Shown in pieces: positions 16,615 to 25,882 of a stretch of 64,000 nucleotides of DNA; positions within the stretch are counted from its first letter, which is position 1, and the number at the start of each line of letters is the position of its first letter. A model generated the notes under the pieces. That model searched no databases. It saw only the letters and a list, made by a program, of their open reading frames with translations, and was not told the DNA's origin. Position numbers and translations under genes: made by a program. This DNA comes from Actinobacteria bacterium OK074. GTDB taxonomy: Bacteria > Actinomycetota > Actinomycetes > Streptomycetales > Streptomycetaceae. The stretch lies in contig LJCV01000251.1 of the NCBI GenBank assembly GCA_001298575.1, positions 19,999 to 83,998 on the forward strand, read 5' to 3'.

Positions 16615-17646
16615 ATGGCGCTCACGCTCTACGTCGACACCGCGCGCTGGCGGGCACACCACAAGCACGTGCAGGAACAGTTCCCGGGGCTGGTCCCCGT
16701 CTGCAAGGGCAACGGCTACGGCTTCGGCCACGAGCGGCTGGCCGAGGAGGCCACCCGCCTGGGCACGGACGTCCTCGCGGTGGGCACGACGTACGAGGCG
16801 GCCCGGATCAAGGACTGGTTCGGCGGCGACCTGCTGGTCCTGACGCCCTTCAGACGCGGCGAGGAGCCCGTTCCGCTGCCCGACCGGGTCATCCGCTCGG
16901 TCTCGTCCGTGGACGGCGTGTACGGCCTCGTGGGGGCCCGTGTGGTCATCGAGGTGATGTCCTCGATGAAGCGCCACGGCGTCAGCGAGCAGGAACTCCC
17001 GCAACTGCACTCCGCCATCGAGAACGTGCGCCTGGAGGGCTTCGCCATCCACCTGCCGCTGGACCGCACCGACGGCTCGGACGCCGTCGAGGAGGTCATC
17101 GGCTGGATGGACCGGCTGCGCGCGGCCCGGCTGCCGCTGCACACCATGTTCGTCAGCCACCTCAAGGCCGAGGAACTGATCCGGCTTCAGCAGCAGTTCC
17201 CGCAGACCCGGTTCCGCGCCCGGATCGGCACCCGGCTGTGGCTGGGCGACCACGAGGCGACCGAGTACCGCGGCGCGGTCCTGGACGTCACCCGGGTCGC
17301 CAAGGGGGACCGCTTCGGCTACCGCCAGCAGAAGGCGGCCTCGGACGGCTTCCTGGTGGTCGTGGCGGGCGGTACCTCGCACGGCGTGGGCCTGGAGGCC
17401 CCCAAGGCCCTGCACGGCGTCATGCCGCGCGCCAAGGGCGTGGCGCGGGCCGGTCTGGCGACGGTCAACCGGAACCTGTCGCCGTTCGTGTGGGCGGGCA
17501 AGCAGCGCTGGTTCGCGGAGCCGCCGCACATGCAGGTGTCGATCCTGTTCGTGCCGGTGGAGGCGACGGAACCGAAGGTCGGTGACGAGCTGGTGGCCCA
17601 TCTGCGGCACACCACCACGCAGTTCGACCGCATCGTGGACCGCTGA
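16615..17646 (+). CDS. Alanine racemase-like fold-type III PLP protein
   Basis: 343 residues. The N-terminal TIM-barrel of the alanine racemase family is recognisable: PVCKGNGYGFGHERLA contains the PLP lysine (about K31), and FVSHLKAEEL and FRARIGTRLWLG match later barrel strands. The C-terminal half does not show an obvious counterpart of the catalytic Tyr segment of Alr, so racemase activity is uncertain; a PLP-binding or different amino-acid racemase role is equally possible. It sits just behind femX and probably shares its transcript, which hints at supply or control of an amino acid for the peptidoglycan bridge. Confidence 0.82.
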   Translation: MALTLYVDTARWRAHHKHVQEQFPGLVPVCKGNGYGFGHERLAEEATRLGTDVLAVGTTYEAARIKDWFGGDLLVLTPFRRGEEPVPLPDRVIRSVSSVDGVYGLVGARVVIEVMSSMKRHGVSEQELPQLHSAIENVRLEGFAIHLPLDRTDGSDAVEEVIGWMDRLRAARLPLHTMFVSHLKAEELIRLQQQFPQTRFRARIGTRLWLGDHEATEYRGAVLDVTRVAKGDRFGYRQQKAASDGFLVVVAGGTSHGVGLEAPKALHGVMPRAKGVARAGLATVNRNLSPFVWAGKQRWFAEPPHMQVSILFVPVEATEPKVGDELVAHLRHTTTQFDRIVDR

Positions 17647-17665
17647 GCCTCGGCGGGACAGACGA

Positions 17666-17697
17666 AAAGGCCGTACACCGGCGTGTGTACGGCCTTT
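17666..17697. terminator. Bidirectional hairpin terminator
   Basis: AAAGGCCGTACAC / GTGTACGGCCTTT, a perfect 13-bp stem with a 6-base loop. It lies between the convergent alr-like and GT87 genes, and the arms supply U-runs in both directions. Confidence 0.85.
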
Positions 17698-17719
17698 CGC
17701 GTGCCTACGGGTCCTCCGG

Positions 17720-19222
17720 TCAGGGGCGGTCGCCGTCCGCCGGTGCCGCGCCCCACTCCACCTGGGGCCCCTCCTCGGCGTACGCCGCGTGGTGGGGCGG
17801 ATGTGCCGCCGCGCCGAGCACGAAGACGTCCGGTGCCCCGTCCAGGACGCCGCCGGAGGGGTCGTCGTCTCCGGCACGGCGCACGACGTCCCGTTCTGGC
17901 AGCAGGATGTCGCGCACGACGACCGCGCACAGGTACAGCGTCCCCAGCAGGTGGACGACGATGGCCAGCTGGTACCCCTCGGTGGGCAGTCCCTTGTGGG
18001 CGTCGCCGCTGGTCGTGTACGCGAGGTACATCCAGATGCCGAGGAAGTACATGACCTCGCACGCCTGCCAGATCAGGAAGTCCCGCCAGCGCGGCCGGGC
18101 GAGCACGGCCAGGGGGACGAGCCACAGGACGTACTGCGGCGAGTAGACCTTGTTGGTGAGGATGAAGGCCGCCACGATCAGGAAAGCGAGCTGGGCCAGG
18201 CGCGGGCGGCGCGGGGCGGTCAGGGTGAGCGCGGTGAGGCCGGCGCAGGCGATCAGCATCAGCACCATCGCCCAGGTGTTGGCGGTGTCGGCGCTGATCG
18301 CGACGTTCCAGCGCTGCGAGATCACCAGGAAGACCGAGCCGAAGTCGACGCCTCGTTCCTGGCTGAAGCGGTAGAACTTCGACCAGCCCTCCGGGGCGAG
18401 GTACATCACCGGCATGTTCACCAGGAACCAGGAGCCGACCGCGCCGAGCAGCGCGAGGCCGTACTCCCGCCACTTGCCCGCGCGCCAGCACAGCAGCAGG
18501 AGCGGGCCGAGGATCAGGAACGGGTAGAACTTGGCGGCCGTGGCGAGCCCGATCAGGATGCCGAAGGCCAGCGGACGGCCGCGCGACCACATCAGCATCG
18601 CGACGGCCAGCAACGCCACCGCGAGCAGGTCCCAGTTGATGGTGGCGGTCAGCGCGAAGGCGGGCGCGAGCGCGACCAGCAGGCCGTCCCAGGGGCGACG
18701 GCGGTGGGTGCGCACGGTGGCCACGGCGATGACCACCGCGCACACCATCAGCATCCCGGCGTTGACCATCCAGTAGATCTGCTCACGGTCCTGGATGGTG
18801 CCGCTGCCCGGCGTGAACCAGGACGCCACCTCCATGAACACACCGGTCAGGACCGGGTATTCGAGGTAGTCCATGTCGCCGCTGAGCTTGTCGAAGTACG
18901 GTACGAGCCCGTCGGCGAAGCCGCGTCCCTGGTAGAGGTGCGGGATGTCCGAGTAGCAGGCGTGCGTGTACTGCGAGCTGGCGCCGAAGAACCAGCCGCT
19001 GTCGTAGCAGGGCAGCTTCTGCACCATGCCGAGGGCGAACATGCCGATCGCGACGAGCGCCACGATCCGTACGGGCGTCCACCACGACGTCCCGAACAGC
19101 GCGCGCCGCCCGATGGGGCCGCCGATCAGTTCACTGCCGCGCGCGGCGACCTCGTCCTCTTTGGTGGGCCGCACCGGCTCCGGTTCTTGGACACCGGTTC
19201 GCGTCGTCTCTGCACTGGGCAT
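17720..19222 (-). CDS. GT87-type polytopic membrane glycosyltransferase
   Basis: 500 residues from ATG 19222 (GGCAGG upstream; ATG 19231 three codons earlier is possible). About eleven hydrophobic segments follow a charged 45-residue cytoplasmic tail. The first luminal loop holds aspartates and a DYLEYPVLTG motif, the pattern of the GT87/DUF2029 group of polyprenyl-phosphate-mannose-dependent mannosyltransferases. It is expected in the cytoplasmic membrane with its active site outside. The acceptor is unknown. The C-terminal 60 residues are soluble and acidic. The terminator of the upstream PBP gene separates the two. Confidence 0.82.
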   Translation of the reverse strand: MPSAETTRTGVQEPEPVRPTKEDEVAARGSELIGGPIGRRALFGTSWWTPVRIVALVAIGMFALGMVQKLPCYDSGWFFGASSQYTHACYSDIPHLYQGRGFADGLVPYFDKLSGDMDYLEYPVLTGVFMEVASWFTPGSGTIQDREQIYWMVNAGMLMVCAVVIAVATVRTHRRRPWDGLLVALAPAFALTATINWDLLAVALLAVAMLMWSRGRPLAFGILIGLATAAKFYPFLILGPLLLLCWRAGKWREYGLALLGAVGSWFLVNMPVMYLAPEGWSKFYRFSQERGVDFGSVFLVISQRWNVAISADTANTWAMVLMLIACAGLTALTLTAPRRPRLAQLAFLIVAAFILTNKVYSPQYVLWLVPLAVLARPRWRDFLIWQACEVMYFLGIWMYLAYTTSGDAHKGLPTEGYQLAIVVHLLGTLYLCAVVVRDILLPERDVVRRAGDDDPSGGVLDGAPDVFVLGAAAHPPHHAAYAEEGPQVEWGAAPADGDRP

Positions 19223-19259
19223 GCCGCACATCCTGCCGTACCCACCTAGGAAAAACCCG

Positions 19260-19296
19260 AGGGCCGTCACACCCGGGGGACGGATGTGACGGCCCT
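19260..19296 (-). terminator. Terminator of the PBP gene
   Basis: 12-bp stem AGGGCCGTCACA / TGTGACGGCCCT, loop 13 bases. On the minus strand the stem is followed by GGGTTTTTCC, giving a U-run, so it ends transcription of the PBP gene. Confidence 0.8.
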
Positions 19297-19307
19297 TCCT
19301 GGCCGAT

Positions 19308-19321
19308 GTTTCACGTGAAAC
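19308..19321. other. parS: parS site 9
   Basis: Perfect 14-mer beside the PBP terminator. Confidence 0.93.
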
Positions 19322-19326
19322 GGAGT

Positions 19327-19340
19327 GTTTCACGTGAAAC
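19327..19340. other. parS: parS site 10
   Basis: Perfect 14-mer, only five bases from site 9, the tightest pair in the window. Confidence 0.93.
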
Positions 19341-19379
19341 ACACTCGGTGACGACCGCTACGAGGCGGCCGGTCGGCCG

Positions 19380-22097
19380 CTATCCGGTGTTCCCGCCGAA
19401 GAAGCCGCCGGTATTGCCGTTGCCCTCGGTGTCCTCACCGCTGGTTTCCGTGGGTGTCGCCGAGGTTCCGGAGTCCGAGCCGCCGTTGGCGTTGCCGTTG
19501 CTGTCCGAGCCGCCGTTGTCACAGCCGCTGAAGACATTGCAGGTCTCGGTCACCGTCGGCGTCGGCGAAGCCGTCGTCGCGGAGGGCGTCGGGGTCGGGG
19601 TGGGGGTGTCCTCGACCGTCGGGGTCGGGGTCGGGGCCGCGGTCGGCGTCGGCTCGGCGTTGACCACCTTGCCGATGTCCTCGGGCTCGTGGAACTTCTC
19701 GTTCGGGTCGCCCTTGAGCGCCTCGGTCATGTAGTCGTGCCAGATCTCGGACGGGAACGAGGCGCCGTGGATCTTCTCCTGGCCGCCCGTGCCGTACATC
19801 TCCAGGAACTGGCGGTTCTTGGCGTTCTCGTTGTCGTCGAGCCGGTACATCGAGATGGCGGTCGACAGCTGCGGGGTGTACCCGACGAACCAGGCGGACT
19901 TGTTGCCGTCCGTGGTACCCGTCTTGCCGGCCACGTCGCGGCCCGGGAGCTTGGCGTTGGTACCGGTGCCCTCGTCGACCACGGTCTTCAGCACGTCGGT
20001 GACGTTGTCGGCCACCTCGGGCGTGAACGCCTCCGTGCTCTTGGCGATCGTGCTGTGCTGGAAGACCGTGCCGTCCTTGCTGGTGACCTTCTCGACCGAG
20101 TACGGGTCGCGCTGCTGGCCCCGGGCCGCGAAGGTCGAGTACGCACCGGCCATGCGGATCGCGCTGGGGTCGGAGGTACCGATGGAGAACGACGGGTAGT
20201 TGGAGCTGGCCAGGCTGCTGTCGAGGACACCGGCGTCCAGCGCGGACTCCTTGACCTTGTCCAGGCCGACGTCCATGCCGAGCTGCACGTAGGCGGAGTT
20301 GACCGACAGCCGCATCGCCTCACGAAGGGTGATGTTGTATTTCGGTGCGGTGCCGACCGACTCGCTGCCGTCGTTGGTCTGGAGCCACTCCTTGCCCTTG
20401 TCGTCGGTCCAGACGGTCCCGTCGTAGTTCTTGATCTTCAGTTTGTTCTTGCCGCTGAAGAGGCTGTCGGGCGAGGCGACCGTGCGCTCGTCCTGGGCCT
20501 GTTCGGAGTCGCCGTCGGGGTTGCGCACGCCCCACTTCATGGCGGCGGCCAGTACGAACGGCTTGAACGTCGAACCCACCTGGGCGCCGGTCTGGTCGGC
20601 GTTGTCGGTGAAGTGCTTGGTGGCGTCCTCACCGCCGTAGATGGCCTTGATCGCGCCCGTGGACGGATCCACGGAGGCCCCGCCGAACTGGACGTAGGTG
20701 TCGGTCTTGGGGCGCTCGTCGGGCTTGATGTTCTTCTTGCGGACGTTGGTCACGGCCTTTTCGAGCGCGTCGACCTTCTTCTTCTCGAAGGTCGTGTAGA
20801 TCGAGTAGCCGCCCCGCTGGATGTCCTCGGCGGTGATGCCGGTGTCCTTGGAGTTGTTGACCACGTACGCGTTGGCCAGGTCGACGAGGTAGCCGATCTG
20901 GCCGCTGAGCGCCGAGTTGCTGCGCGGGCTCTGGACCTTCGGGAACGTCGTGTACTTGCCGCGCTCGGCCTGCGTGATGCGGCCGTCCTTGACCATCTCG
21001 TCGAGGATCCAGCTCCAGCGCTCCTCGGCGCGCTTGGTGTTCGCCTCGGGCGTCGCGGCCGGGTCGACCGAGACGGCGCCCGCCGGGTCGTAGTACGTGG
21101 CGCCCTTGAGCACCGCCGCCAGGAACGCGCACTGGCTGGTATTGAGGTCGGTGGCGTCCTTGTTGAAGTACGCGTGCGCGGCTGCCTGGATGCCGTAGGC
21201 GTTGCGGCCGTAGTAGGCGGAGTTCAGGTAGCCGGCCATGATCTTCTCCTTGGACCAGGAGGTGCCGACCTTGATGGAGACGAAGAGTTCCTTCATCTTG
21301 CGGGAGATCGTCTGGGACTGGTCGTCCAGCATCGCGTTCTTCACGAACTGCTGGGTGATCGTCGAACCGCCCTGCGTCTCGCCGCCCTTGGCCATGTTGA
21401 CGAACGCGCGCGCGATACCCGTGGGGTCGATGCCGTTGTCGGTCTCGAACGTCTTGTTCTCGGCCGACATGACCGCGAAGCGCATGTCCTTGGGGATGGA
21501 CGAGTAGTTGATGATCTGACGGTTCGTCTCGCCGCCGGTGGCGACCATCTCGCTGCCGTCGGCCCAGTAGTAGACGTTGTTCTGCGCCGTCGCCGTCTTG
21601 GCCATGTCCGGCACGCCGACCAGGGCGTAGCCGACGCCCGCCGCCGCGACCAGGCTGCCGACGAAGCCGATGAACATGCCCGCGACCAGCTTCCACGACG
21701 GAATCCAGCGCGCCACGCCGTACTTGCCCGCCCGCGGATAGTCGACCAGCCGCTTCTTCGCGGGAACGGCACCGCGCCCTCTGCCGCGCCCGGGTCCCTC
21801 GGGGCCGCCGGGTCCACCGCGCCGGCCGCCTCCGCCGGAGCCGCGGCCACCGCCGTCGGCGCCTCTGCGACGGCCGCCGGAGCCGCGCTGCGCGGCCCGC
21901 CGGGCCTCGGCGCGGCTGCCGTACGCGCGCTCCTCGCCGCCGGTGCCGTACGGGTCGGGGGAGCCGTAGGAGTCGGACGGAGATCCGGTGGTTTCCCGGG
22001 GTGCTGCTCTGCGGCCGGAGGACGCCGACTGGCCACGCCGGGCCGCGGCACGTCCGCCGGACTGCGGCGGTTGCGTTTTGCGACGGTGCTCGCTCAT
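19380..22097 (-). CDS. Class A penicillin-binding protein (glycosyltransferase-transpeptidase)
   Basis: 905 residues from ATG 22097. A basic, Gly/Arg-rich cytoplasmic tail (1-135) precedes one membrane anchor (about 136-160). The GT51 domain follows with catalytic Glu213 (SAENKTFE) and GGSTITQQFVKN. The transpeptidase domain has Ser509-Thr-Phe-Lys512 (GSTFKPF), an SVN triad (MRLSVNSAY) and KTGT (GKTGTTDG). The last 110 residues are a Thr/Pro then Gly/Asn/Ser-rich low-complexity tail. It polymerises and cross-links peptidoglycan outside the membrane. In-frame sequence upstream of 22097 lacks a start signal. Confidence 0.95.
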   Translation of the reverse strand: MSEHRRKTQPPQSGGRAAARRGQSASSGRRAAPRETTGSPSDSYGSPDPYGTGGEERAYGSRAEARRAAQRGSGGRRRGADGGGRGSGGGGRRGGPGGPEGPGRGRGRGAVPAKKRLVDYPRAGKYGVARWIPSWKLVAGMFIGFVGSLVAAAGVGYALVGVPDMAKTATAQNNVYYWADGSEMVATGGETNRQIINYSSIPKDMRFAVMSAENKTFETDNGIDPTGIARAFVNMAKGGETQGGSTITQQFVKNAMLDDQSQTISRKMKELFVSIKVGTSWSKEKIMAGYLNSAYYGRNAYGIQAAAHAYFNKDATDLNTSQCAFLAAVLKGATYYDPAGAVSVDPAATPEANTKRAEERWSWILDEMVKDGRITQAERGKYTTFPKVQSPRSNSALSGQIGYLVDLANAYVVNNSKDTGITAEDIQRGGYSIYTTFEKKKVDALEKAVTNVRKKNIKPDERPKTDTYVQFGGASVDPSTGAIKAIYGGEDATKHFTDNADQTGAQVGSTFKPFVLAAAMKWGVRNPDGDSEQAQDERTVASPDSLFSGKNKLKIKNYDGTVWTDDKGKEWLQTNDGSESVGTAPKYNITLREAMRLSVNSAYVQLGMDVGLDKVKESALDAGVLDSSLASSNYPSFSIGTSDPSAIRMAGAYSTFAARGQQRDPYSVEKVTSKDGTVFQHSTIAKSTEAFTPEVADNVTDVLKTVVDEGTGTNAKLPGRDVAGKTGTTDGNKSAWFVGYTPQLSTAISMYRLDDNENAKNRQFLEMYGTGGQEKIHGASFPSEIWHDYMTEALKGDPNEKFHEPEDIGKVVNAEPTPTAAPTPTPTVEDTPTPTPTPSATTASPTPTVTETCNVFSGCDNGGSDSNGNANGGSDSGTSATPTETSGEDTEGNGNTGGFFGGNTG

Positions 22098-22470
22098 CGA
22101 ACGACTACTCCTCGGGCAGGCGCGCCGTGGTGCGCCTGGAGACGGCGGCTGGCTTCCGGTCCCCCCGAAATACGGATGCGGCCCGTTGCGCACTCATCCG
22201 TACGGCACCCGGGGTGACGACATCCCCATACGTCACTTGCTCCCCGGTGCACTGCATGCCGCACAGACTACGCACCGTCAAAACCCGCCGAGCGCCGAAG
22301 TTCACCCCAAATCAGGCAAGTTGCTTGCTACGAATCGGTGACGTGACCCCGTTCACCCGGCCCGCACTTGTCGCACCCGCAAGGTCGTTCTATCGTCATG
22401 ATGTATCGAGTCGATACATCAGCTCGGCATAAACGAGTGTCGAGGCGGCCGTGACAGGGAGGAGGCGACG
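22098..22470. other. 373-bp PBP/padR divergent spacer
   Basis: The left 300 bp, nearest the PBP gene, show no recognisable site or coding pattern. The right part carries the 23-bp palindrome described separately. Promoters for both divergent genes must lie here. Confidence 0.5.
22399..22421. promoter_or_regulatory. Perfect 23-bp palindrome, likely PadR operator
   Basis: Two 11-base arms, each reading TGATGTATCGA inward, meet at a single central G (22410). The outer ATGT / ACAT elements match the general form of PadR operators. It lies 50 bp before the padR start, so autoregulation is likely. Confidence 0.75.
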
Positions 22471-23151
22471 ATGAGCCGGCGCTCCGGAATACTCGAGTTC
22501 GCCGTACTCGGCCTGCTGCGCGAGTCCCCGATGCACGGCTATGAGCTGCGCAAACGGCTCAACACGTCCTTGGGGGTGTTCCGTGCGTTCAGCTACGGCA
22601 CCCTCTACCCCTGCCTCAAGACGCTGGTCGCCAGCGGCTGGTTGACCGAGGAGTCCGGGGGCGCGAAGGACGAGCCCCTCGCCGCGCCGCTCACGGGACG
22701 GCGCGCCAAGATCGTCTACAGGTTGACGGCGGAGGGCAAGGAGCACTTCGAGGACCTGCTCTCGCAGACGGGCCCGGACGCGTACGAGGACGAACACTTC
22801 GCCGCTCGCTTCGCCTTCTTCGGGCAGACGTCACGCGACGTGCGCATGCGCGTCCTGGAGGGACGCCGCAGCCGCCTCGAGGAGCGCCTCGAGAAGATGC
22901 GCGTCTCGCTGGCGCGCACGCGCGAGCGCCTCGACGACTACACGCTTGAGCTCCAGCGCCACGGGATGGAGTCCGTGGAGCGCGAAGTGCGCTGGCTGAA
23001 CGAGCTCATCGAAAGCGAGCGGGCGGGCCGGGACCTCAAGGGTCCCGCCCACGGAGAACCCGCTCGCGACACCACAGAGGGAGCGCCGGGCGTCCTGCCC
23101 CGGACCGGGGACATGCCCGGTCCGGATACGCCCGGCGACACCACCACGTGA
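22471..23151 (+). CDS. PadR-family transcriptional regulator
   Basis: 226 residues, ATG with GGGAGGAGG upstream. The N-terminal PadR winged helix (about 5-100) is plain: ILEFAVLGLLRESPMHGYEL and FSYGTLYPCLKTLVASGWL. A helical dimerisation region (about 115-190, with a heptad-like charged stretch RLEERLEKMRVSLARTRERL) and a disordered tail complete it. PadR proteins are repressors. The palindrome upstream suggests self-control, and the inositol-phosphate synthase gene 44 bp downstream is the likely co-regulated partner. Confidence 0.92.
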   Translation: MSRRSGILEFAVLGLLRESPMHGYELRKRLNTSLGVFRAFSYGTLYPCLKTLVASGWLTEESGGAKDEPLAAPLTGRRAKIVYRLTAEGKEHFEDLLSQTGPDAYEDEHFAARFAFFGQTSRDVRMRVLEGRRSRLEERLEKMRVSLARTRERLDDYTLELQRHGMESVEREVRWLNELIESERAGRDLKGPAHGEPARDTTEGAPGVLPRTGDMPGPDTPGDTTT

Positions 23152-23170
23152 GGCCCCTGCCAGGGCCTCA
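23149..23170 (+). terminator. Hairpin in the padR-ino1 junction
   Basis: TGAGGCCC / GGGCCTCA, 8-bp stem, 6-base loop, overlapping the padR stop codon and ending 25 bp before the next start. It could partly stop transcription or protect the downstream message. Confidence 0.45.
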
Positions 23171-23195
23171 CTCGTACACACAGGGAGCAACCGGA

Positions 23196-24278
23196 ATGGG
23201 TTCGGTTCGCGTAGCCATCGTCGGTGTGGGCAACTGCGCCGCATCGCTGGTGCAGGGAGTCGAGTACTACAAGGACGCCGACCCGGCGGCCAGGGTACCC
23301 GGCCTGATGCACGTCCAGTTCGGCGAATACCACGTGAGCGACGTCGAGTTCGTCGCCGCGTTCGACGTCGACGCCAAGAAGGTCGGCCTCGACCTCGTGG
23401 ACGCCATCGGCGCCTCCGAGAACAACACCATCAAGATCTGCGACGTGCCCACCAGCGGCGTGACGGTCCAGCGCGGCCACACGCTCGACGGCCTCGGCAA
23501 GTACTACCGCGAGACCATCGAGGAGTCCGACCAGGCCCCGGTCGACGTCGTCCAGATCCTCAAGGACCGCCAGGTCGACGTCCTCGTCTGCTACCTGCCC
23601 GTCGGTTCCGAGGACGCGGCGAAGTTCTACGCCCAGTGCGCCATCGACGCGCGCGTGGCCTTCGTCAACGCCCTTCCGGTCTTCATCGCCGGTACGAAGG
23701 AGTGGGCGGACAAGTTCGCCGAGGCGGGCGTCCCGATCGTCGGCGACGACATCAAGTCGCAGGTCGGCGCCACCATCACGCACCGCGTCATGGCGAAGCT
23801 GTTCGAGGACCGGGGCGTCGTCCTGGACCGCACCATGCAGCTGAACGTCGGCGGCAACATGGACTTCAAGAACATGCTGGAGCGGGAGCGCCTGGAGTCC
23901 AAGAAGATCTCCAAGACGCAGGCCGTCACCTCGCAGATCCCCGACCGGGACCTCGGCGCGAAGAACGTCCACATCGGCCCGTCCGACTACGTGCAGTGGC
24001 TCGACGACCGCAAGTGGGCCTACGTCCGCCTGGAGGGGCGCGCCTTCGGCGACGTCCCGCTGAACCTGGAGTACAAGCTGGAGGTCTGGGACTCCCCGAA
24101 CTCCGCCGGTGTCATCATCGACGCCCTGCGCGCCGCGAAGATCGCCAAGGACCGCGGTATCGGCGGCCCGATCCTCTCCGCGTCGAGCTACTTCATGAAG
24201 TCCCCGCCGGTGCAGTACTTCGACGACGAGGCCCGCGAGAACGTCGAGAAGTTCATCAAGGGCGAGGTCGAGCGCTAG
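23196..24278 (+). CDS. ino1: Inositol-3-phosphate synthase
   Basis: 360 residues from ATG 23196 (CAGGGAG upstream). The N-terminal Rossmann motif VRVAIVGVGNCAASLVQGV binds NAD. The central region with VNALPVFIAGTKEW, GDDIKSQVGATITHR and QLNVGGNMDFKNM is the catalytic core of actinobacterial Ino1, which converts glucose-6-phosphate to myo-inositol-3-phosphate. In actinomycetes inositol feeds mycothiol and phosphatidylinositol. It is preceded by padR and followed by a strong terminator. Confidence 0.96.
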   Translation: MGSVRVAIVGVGNCAASLVQGVEYYKDADPAARVPGLMHVQFGEYHVSDVEFVAAFDVDAKKVGLDLVDAIGASENNTIKICDVPTSGVTVQRGHTLDGLGKYYRETIEESDQAPVDVVQILKDRQVDVLVCYLPVGSEDAAKFYAQCAIDARVAFVNALPVFIAGTKEWADKFAEAGVPIVGDDIKSQVGATITHRVMAKLFEDRGVVLDRTMQLNVGGNMDFKNMLERERLESKKISKTQAVTSQIPDRDLGAKNVHIGPSDYVQWLDDRKWAYVRLEGRAFGDVPLNLEYKLEVWDSPNSAGVIIDALRAAKIAKDRGIGGPILSASSYFMKSPPVQYFDDEARENVEKFIKGEVER

Positions 24279-24314
24279 CCGGACCAGCCGCCGAACGCCC
24301 GGGCCGCGAGGCAT

Positions 24315-24328
24315 GTTTCACGTGAAAC
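24315..24328. other. parS: parS site 11
   Basis: Perfect 14-mer at the centre of a 28-bp perfect palindrome (24308-24335) behind ino1. Confidence 0.93.
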
Positions 24329-24350
24329 ATGCCTCCGCCCACGGACGGCC

Positions 24351-24388
24351 GGGCCCCCGGGCCGCACACCTCGTGCGCCCGGGGGCCC
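24351..24388 (+). terminator. Strong terminator after ino1
   Basis: 11-bp arms GGGCCCCCGGG / CCCGGGGGCCC continue, after one unpaired C, into CGCAC / GTGCG around a 5-base loop. There is no U-run, as is common in high-GC actinomycetes. Confidence 0.8.
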
Positions 24389-24412
24389 TGTCCGTATGTG
24401 AGGCTTTCCCCC

Positions 24413-25675
24413 ATGTCCGTCGTGCGTGATCTGCGCGTCCTGCTCCGCCTGGGGAACTTCCGGCGCCTGCTGGCCGTACGGCTGCTGTCCCAGGGCGCCG
24501 ACGGCGTCTACCAGATCGCGCTCGCCGCCTACGTGGTCTTCTCCCCGGAGAAACAGACCTCCGCCACCGCCATCGCCTCCGCGATGGCGGTCCTGCTGCT
24601 CCCGTACTCCCTGGTGGGCCCCTTCGCCGGCGTCCTCCTGGACCGCTGGCGCCGCCGCCAGGTCTTCCTCTACGGCAACCTGGCACGCGCCCTGATGGCC
24701 TCGGCGACGGCCGTCCTGATCATCGCTCACGTCCCCGACTGGCTCTTCTACGTCTCCGCGCTGTGCGTCACCGCGGTCAACCGCTTCGTCCTGTCGGGGC
24801 TGTCCGCCGCGCTGCCCCGTGTCGTCGACACCGAGCGCCTGGTGATCGCCAACTCCCTGTCCCCGACCGCCGGAACGCTCGCCGCCATCGCGGGCGGCGG
24901 CCTCGCCTTCGTCGTACGGCTGACGGTCGCGGACTCCGACGCGGCCGTGGTGCTGCTGGGGGCGGGGCTGTACCTGTGCGGAGCGCTCGCCTCCCTGCGG
25001 ATGGCGCCGGACCTGCTGGGACCCGACCAGGAACTGGTGCGGCCCCGCCTCGCGACGGCACTCGCCGGCACCGCCCGCGACCTGGCGGCGGGCGTACGGC
25101 ACCTCGTCGCGCCCGCACGCCGGGAGGCCGCCCGGGCGCTCGCGGCGATGTCGGTGATGCGGTTCTGCTACGGGGCCCTGCTGGTCATGCTGCTGATGCT
25201 CTGCCGGTACTCCCTGACCTCGGACCCGGACGCCGGACTCGCCCTGCTGGGGCTGGCGTTGGGCGTCTCCGGCGCCGGTTTCTTCGCCGCGGCCGTCGTG
25301 ACCCCGGGGGCGGCGGGCCGGCTCGGACCGGGCCGCTGGATCGTCGTGTGCGCCGGGACCGCCGCGGTCCTGGAGCCCGCCCTGGGGCTGCCCTTCGCCA
25401 CCGGGCCGCTGCTCGTCGGCTCCTTCTTCCTGGGCCTGACCACGCAGGGCGCGAAGATCGCCACGGACACGATCGTGCAGTCCGCGGTCGACGACGGCTT
25501 CCGGGGCCGGATCTTCTCGGTGTACGACGTGCTCTTCAACATCGCCTTCGTGGGCGCCGCCGCCGTCGCCGCCCTGGTGCTGCCACCGGACGGCCGCTCG
25601 GTACCCCTGGTGATCGCGGTCGCCGTCGTCTACGCGGCGGTTGCTGTGGCTATGGCCCGGTTTCGCCGCCAGTAA
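24413..25675 (+). CDS. MFS transporter
   Basis: 420 residues from ATG 24413. There are about twelve hydrophobic segments. RWRRRQVFLYGNLARALM follows the second segment, in the place of the MFS loop 2-3 motif, and the second half begins near residue 210. It resembles the MFS group of macrolide-efflux-like and other facilitators of unknown substrate. No ribosome-binding site precedes the ATG, so translation may be leaderless. The frame is open upstream to 24329 across the ino1 terminator, which is not coding. It is not linked to the adjacent genes by spacing. Confidence 0.85.
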   Translation: MSVVRDLRVLLRLGNFRRLLAVRLLSQGADGVYQIALAAYVVFSPEKQTSATAIASAMAVLLLPYSLVGPFAGVLLDRWRRRQVFLYGNLARALMASATAVLIIAHVPDWLFYVSALCVTAVNRFVLSGLSAALPRVVDTERLVIANSLSPTAGTLAAIAGGGLAFVVRLTVADSDAAVVLLGAGLYLCGALASLRMAPDLLGPDQELVRPRLATALAGTARDLAAGVRHLVAPARREAARALAAMSVMRFCYGALLVMLLMLCRYSLTSDPDAGLALLGLALGVSGAGFFAAAVVTPGAAGRLGPGRWIVVCAGTAAVLEPALGLPFATGPLLVGSFFLGLTTQGAKIATDTIVQSAVDDGFRGRIFSVYDVLFNIAFVGAAAVAALVLPPDGRSVPLVIAVAVVYAAVAVAMARFRRQ

Positions 25676-25882
25676 GTGTCACATCAAGGCCACAGAGTGG
25701 CTCGGGATCCCGGCGGTGTCAGTGGGGACCGCTAATTTACGGGGGTCTTGTCCGACGCGGTGCACGTCAAGAGCCATCGCGTCCGTCTGCCGTCGCACCC
25801 GTCCGCCGTGCCGTCACCGCCGTACCGCTGTGCCGCCGCGTTGCCGTGCCGCCGTGCGCTTCCGTATCCAGGGGGATCCCAC

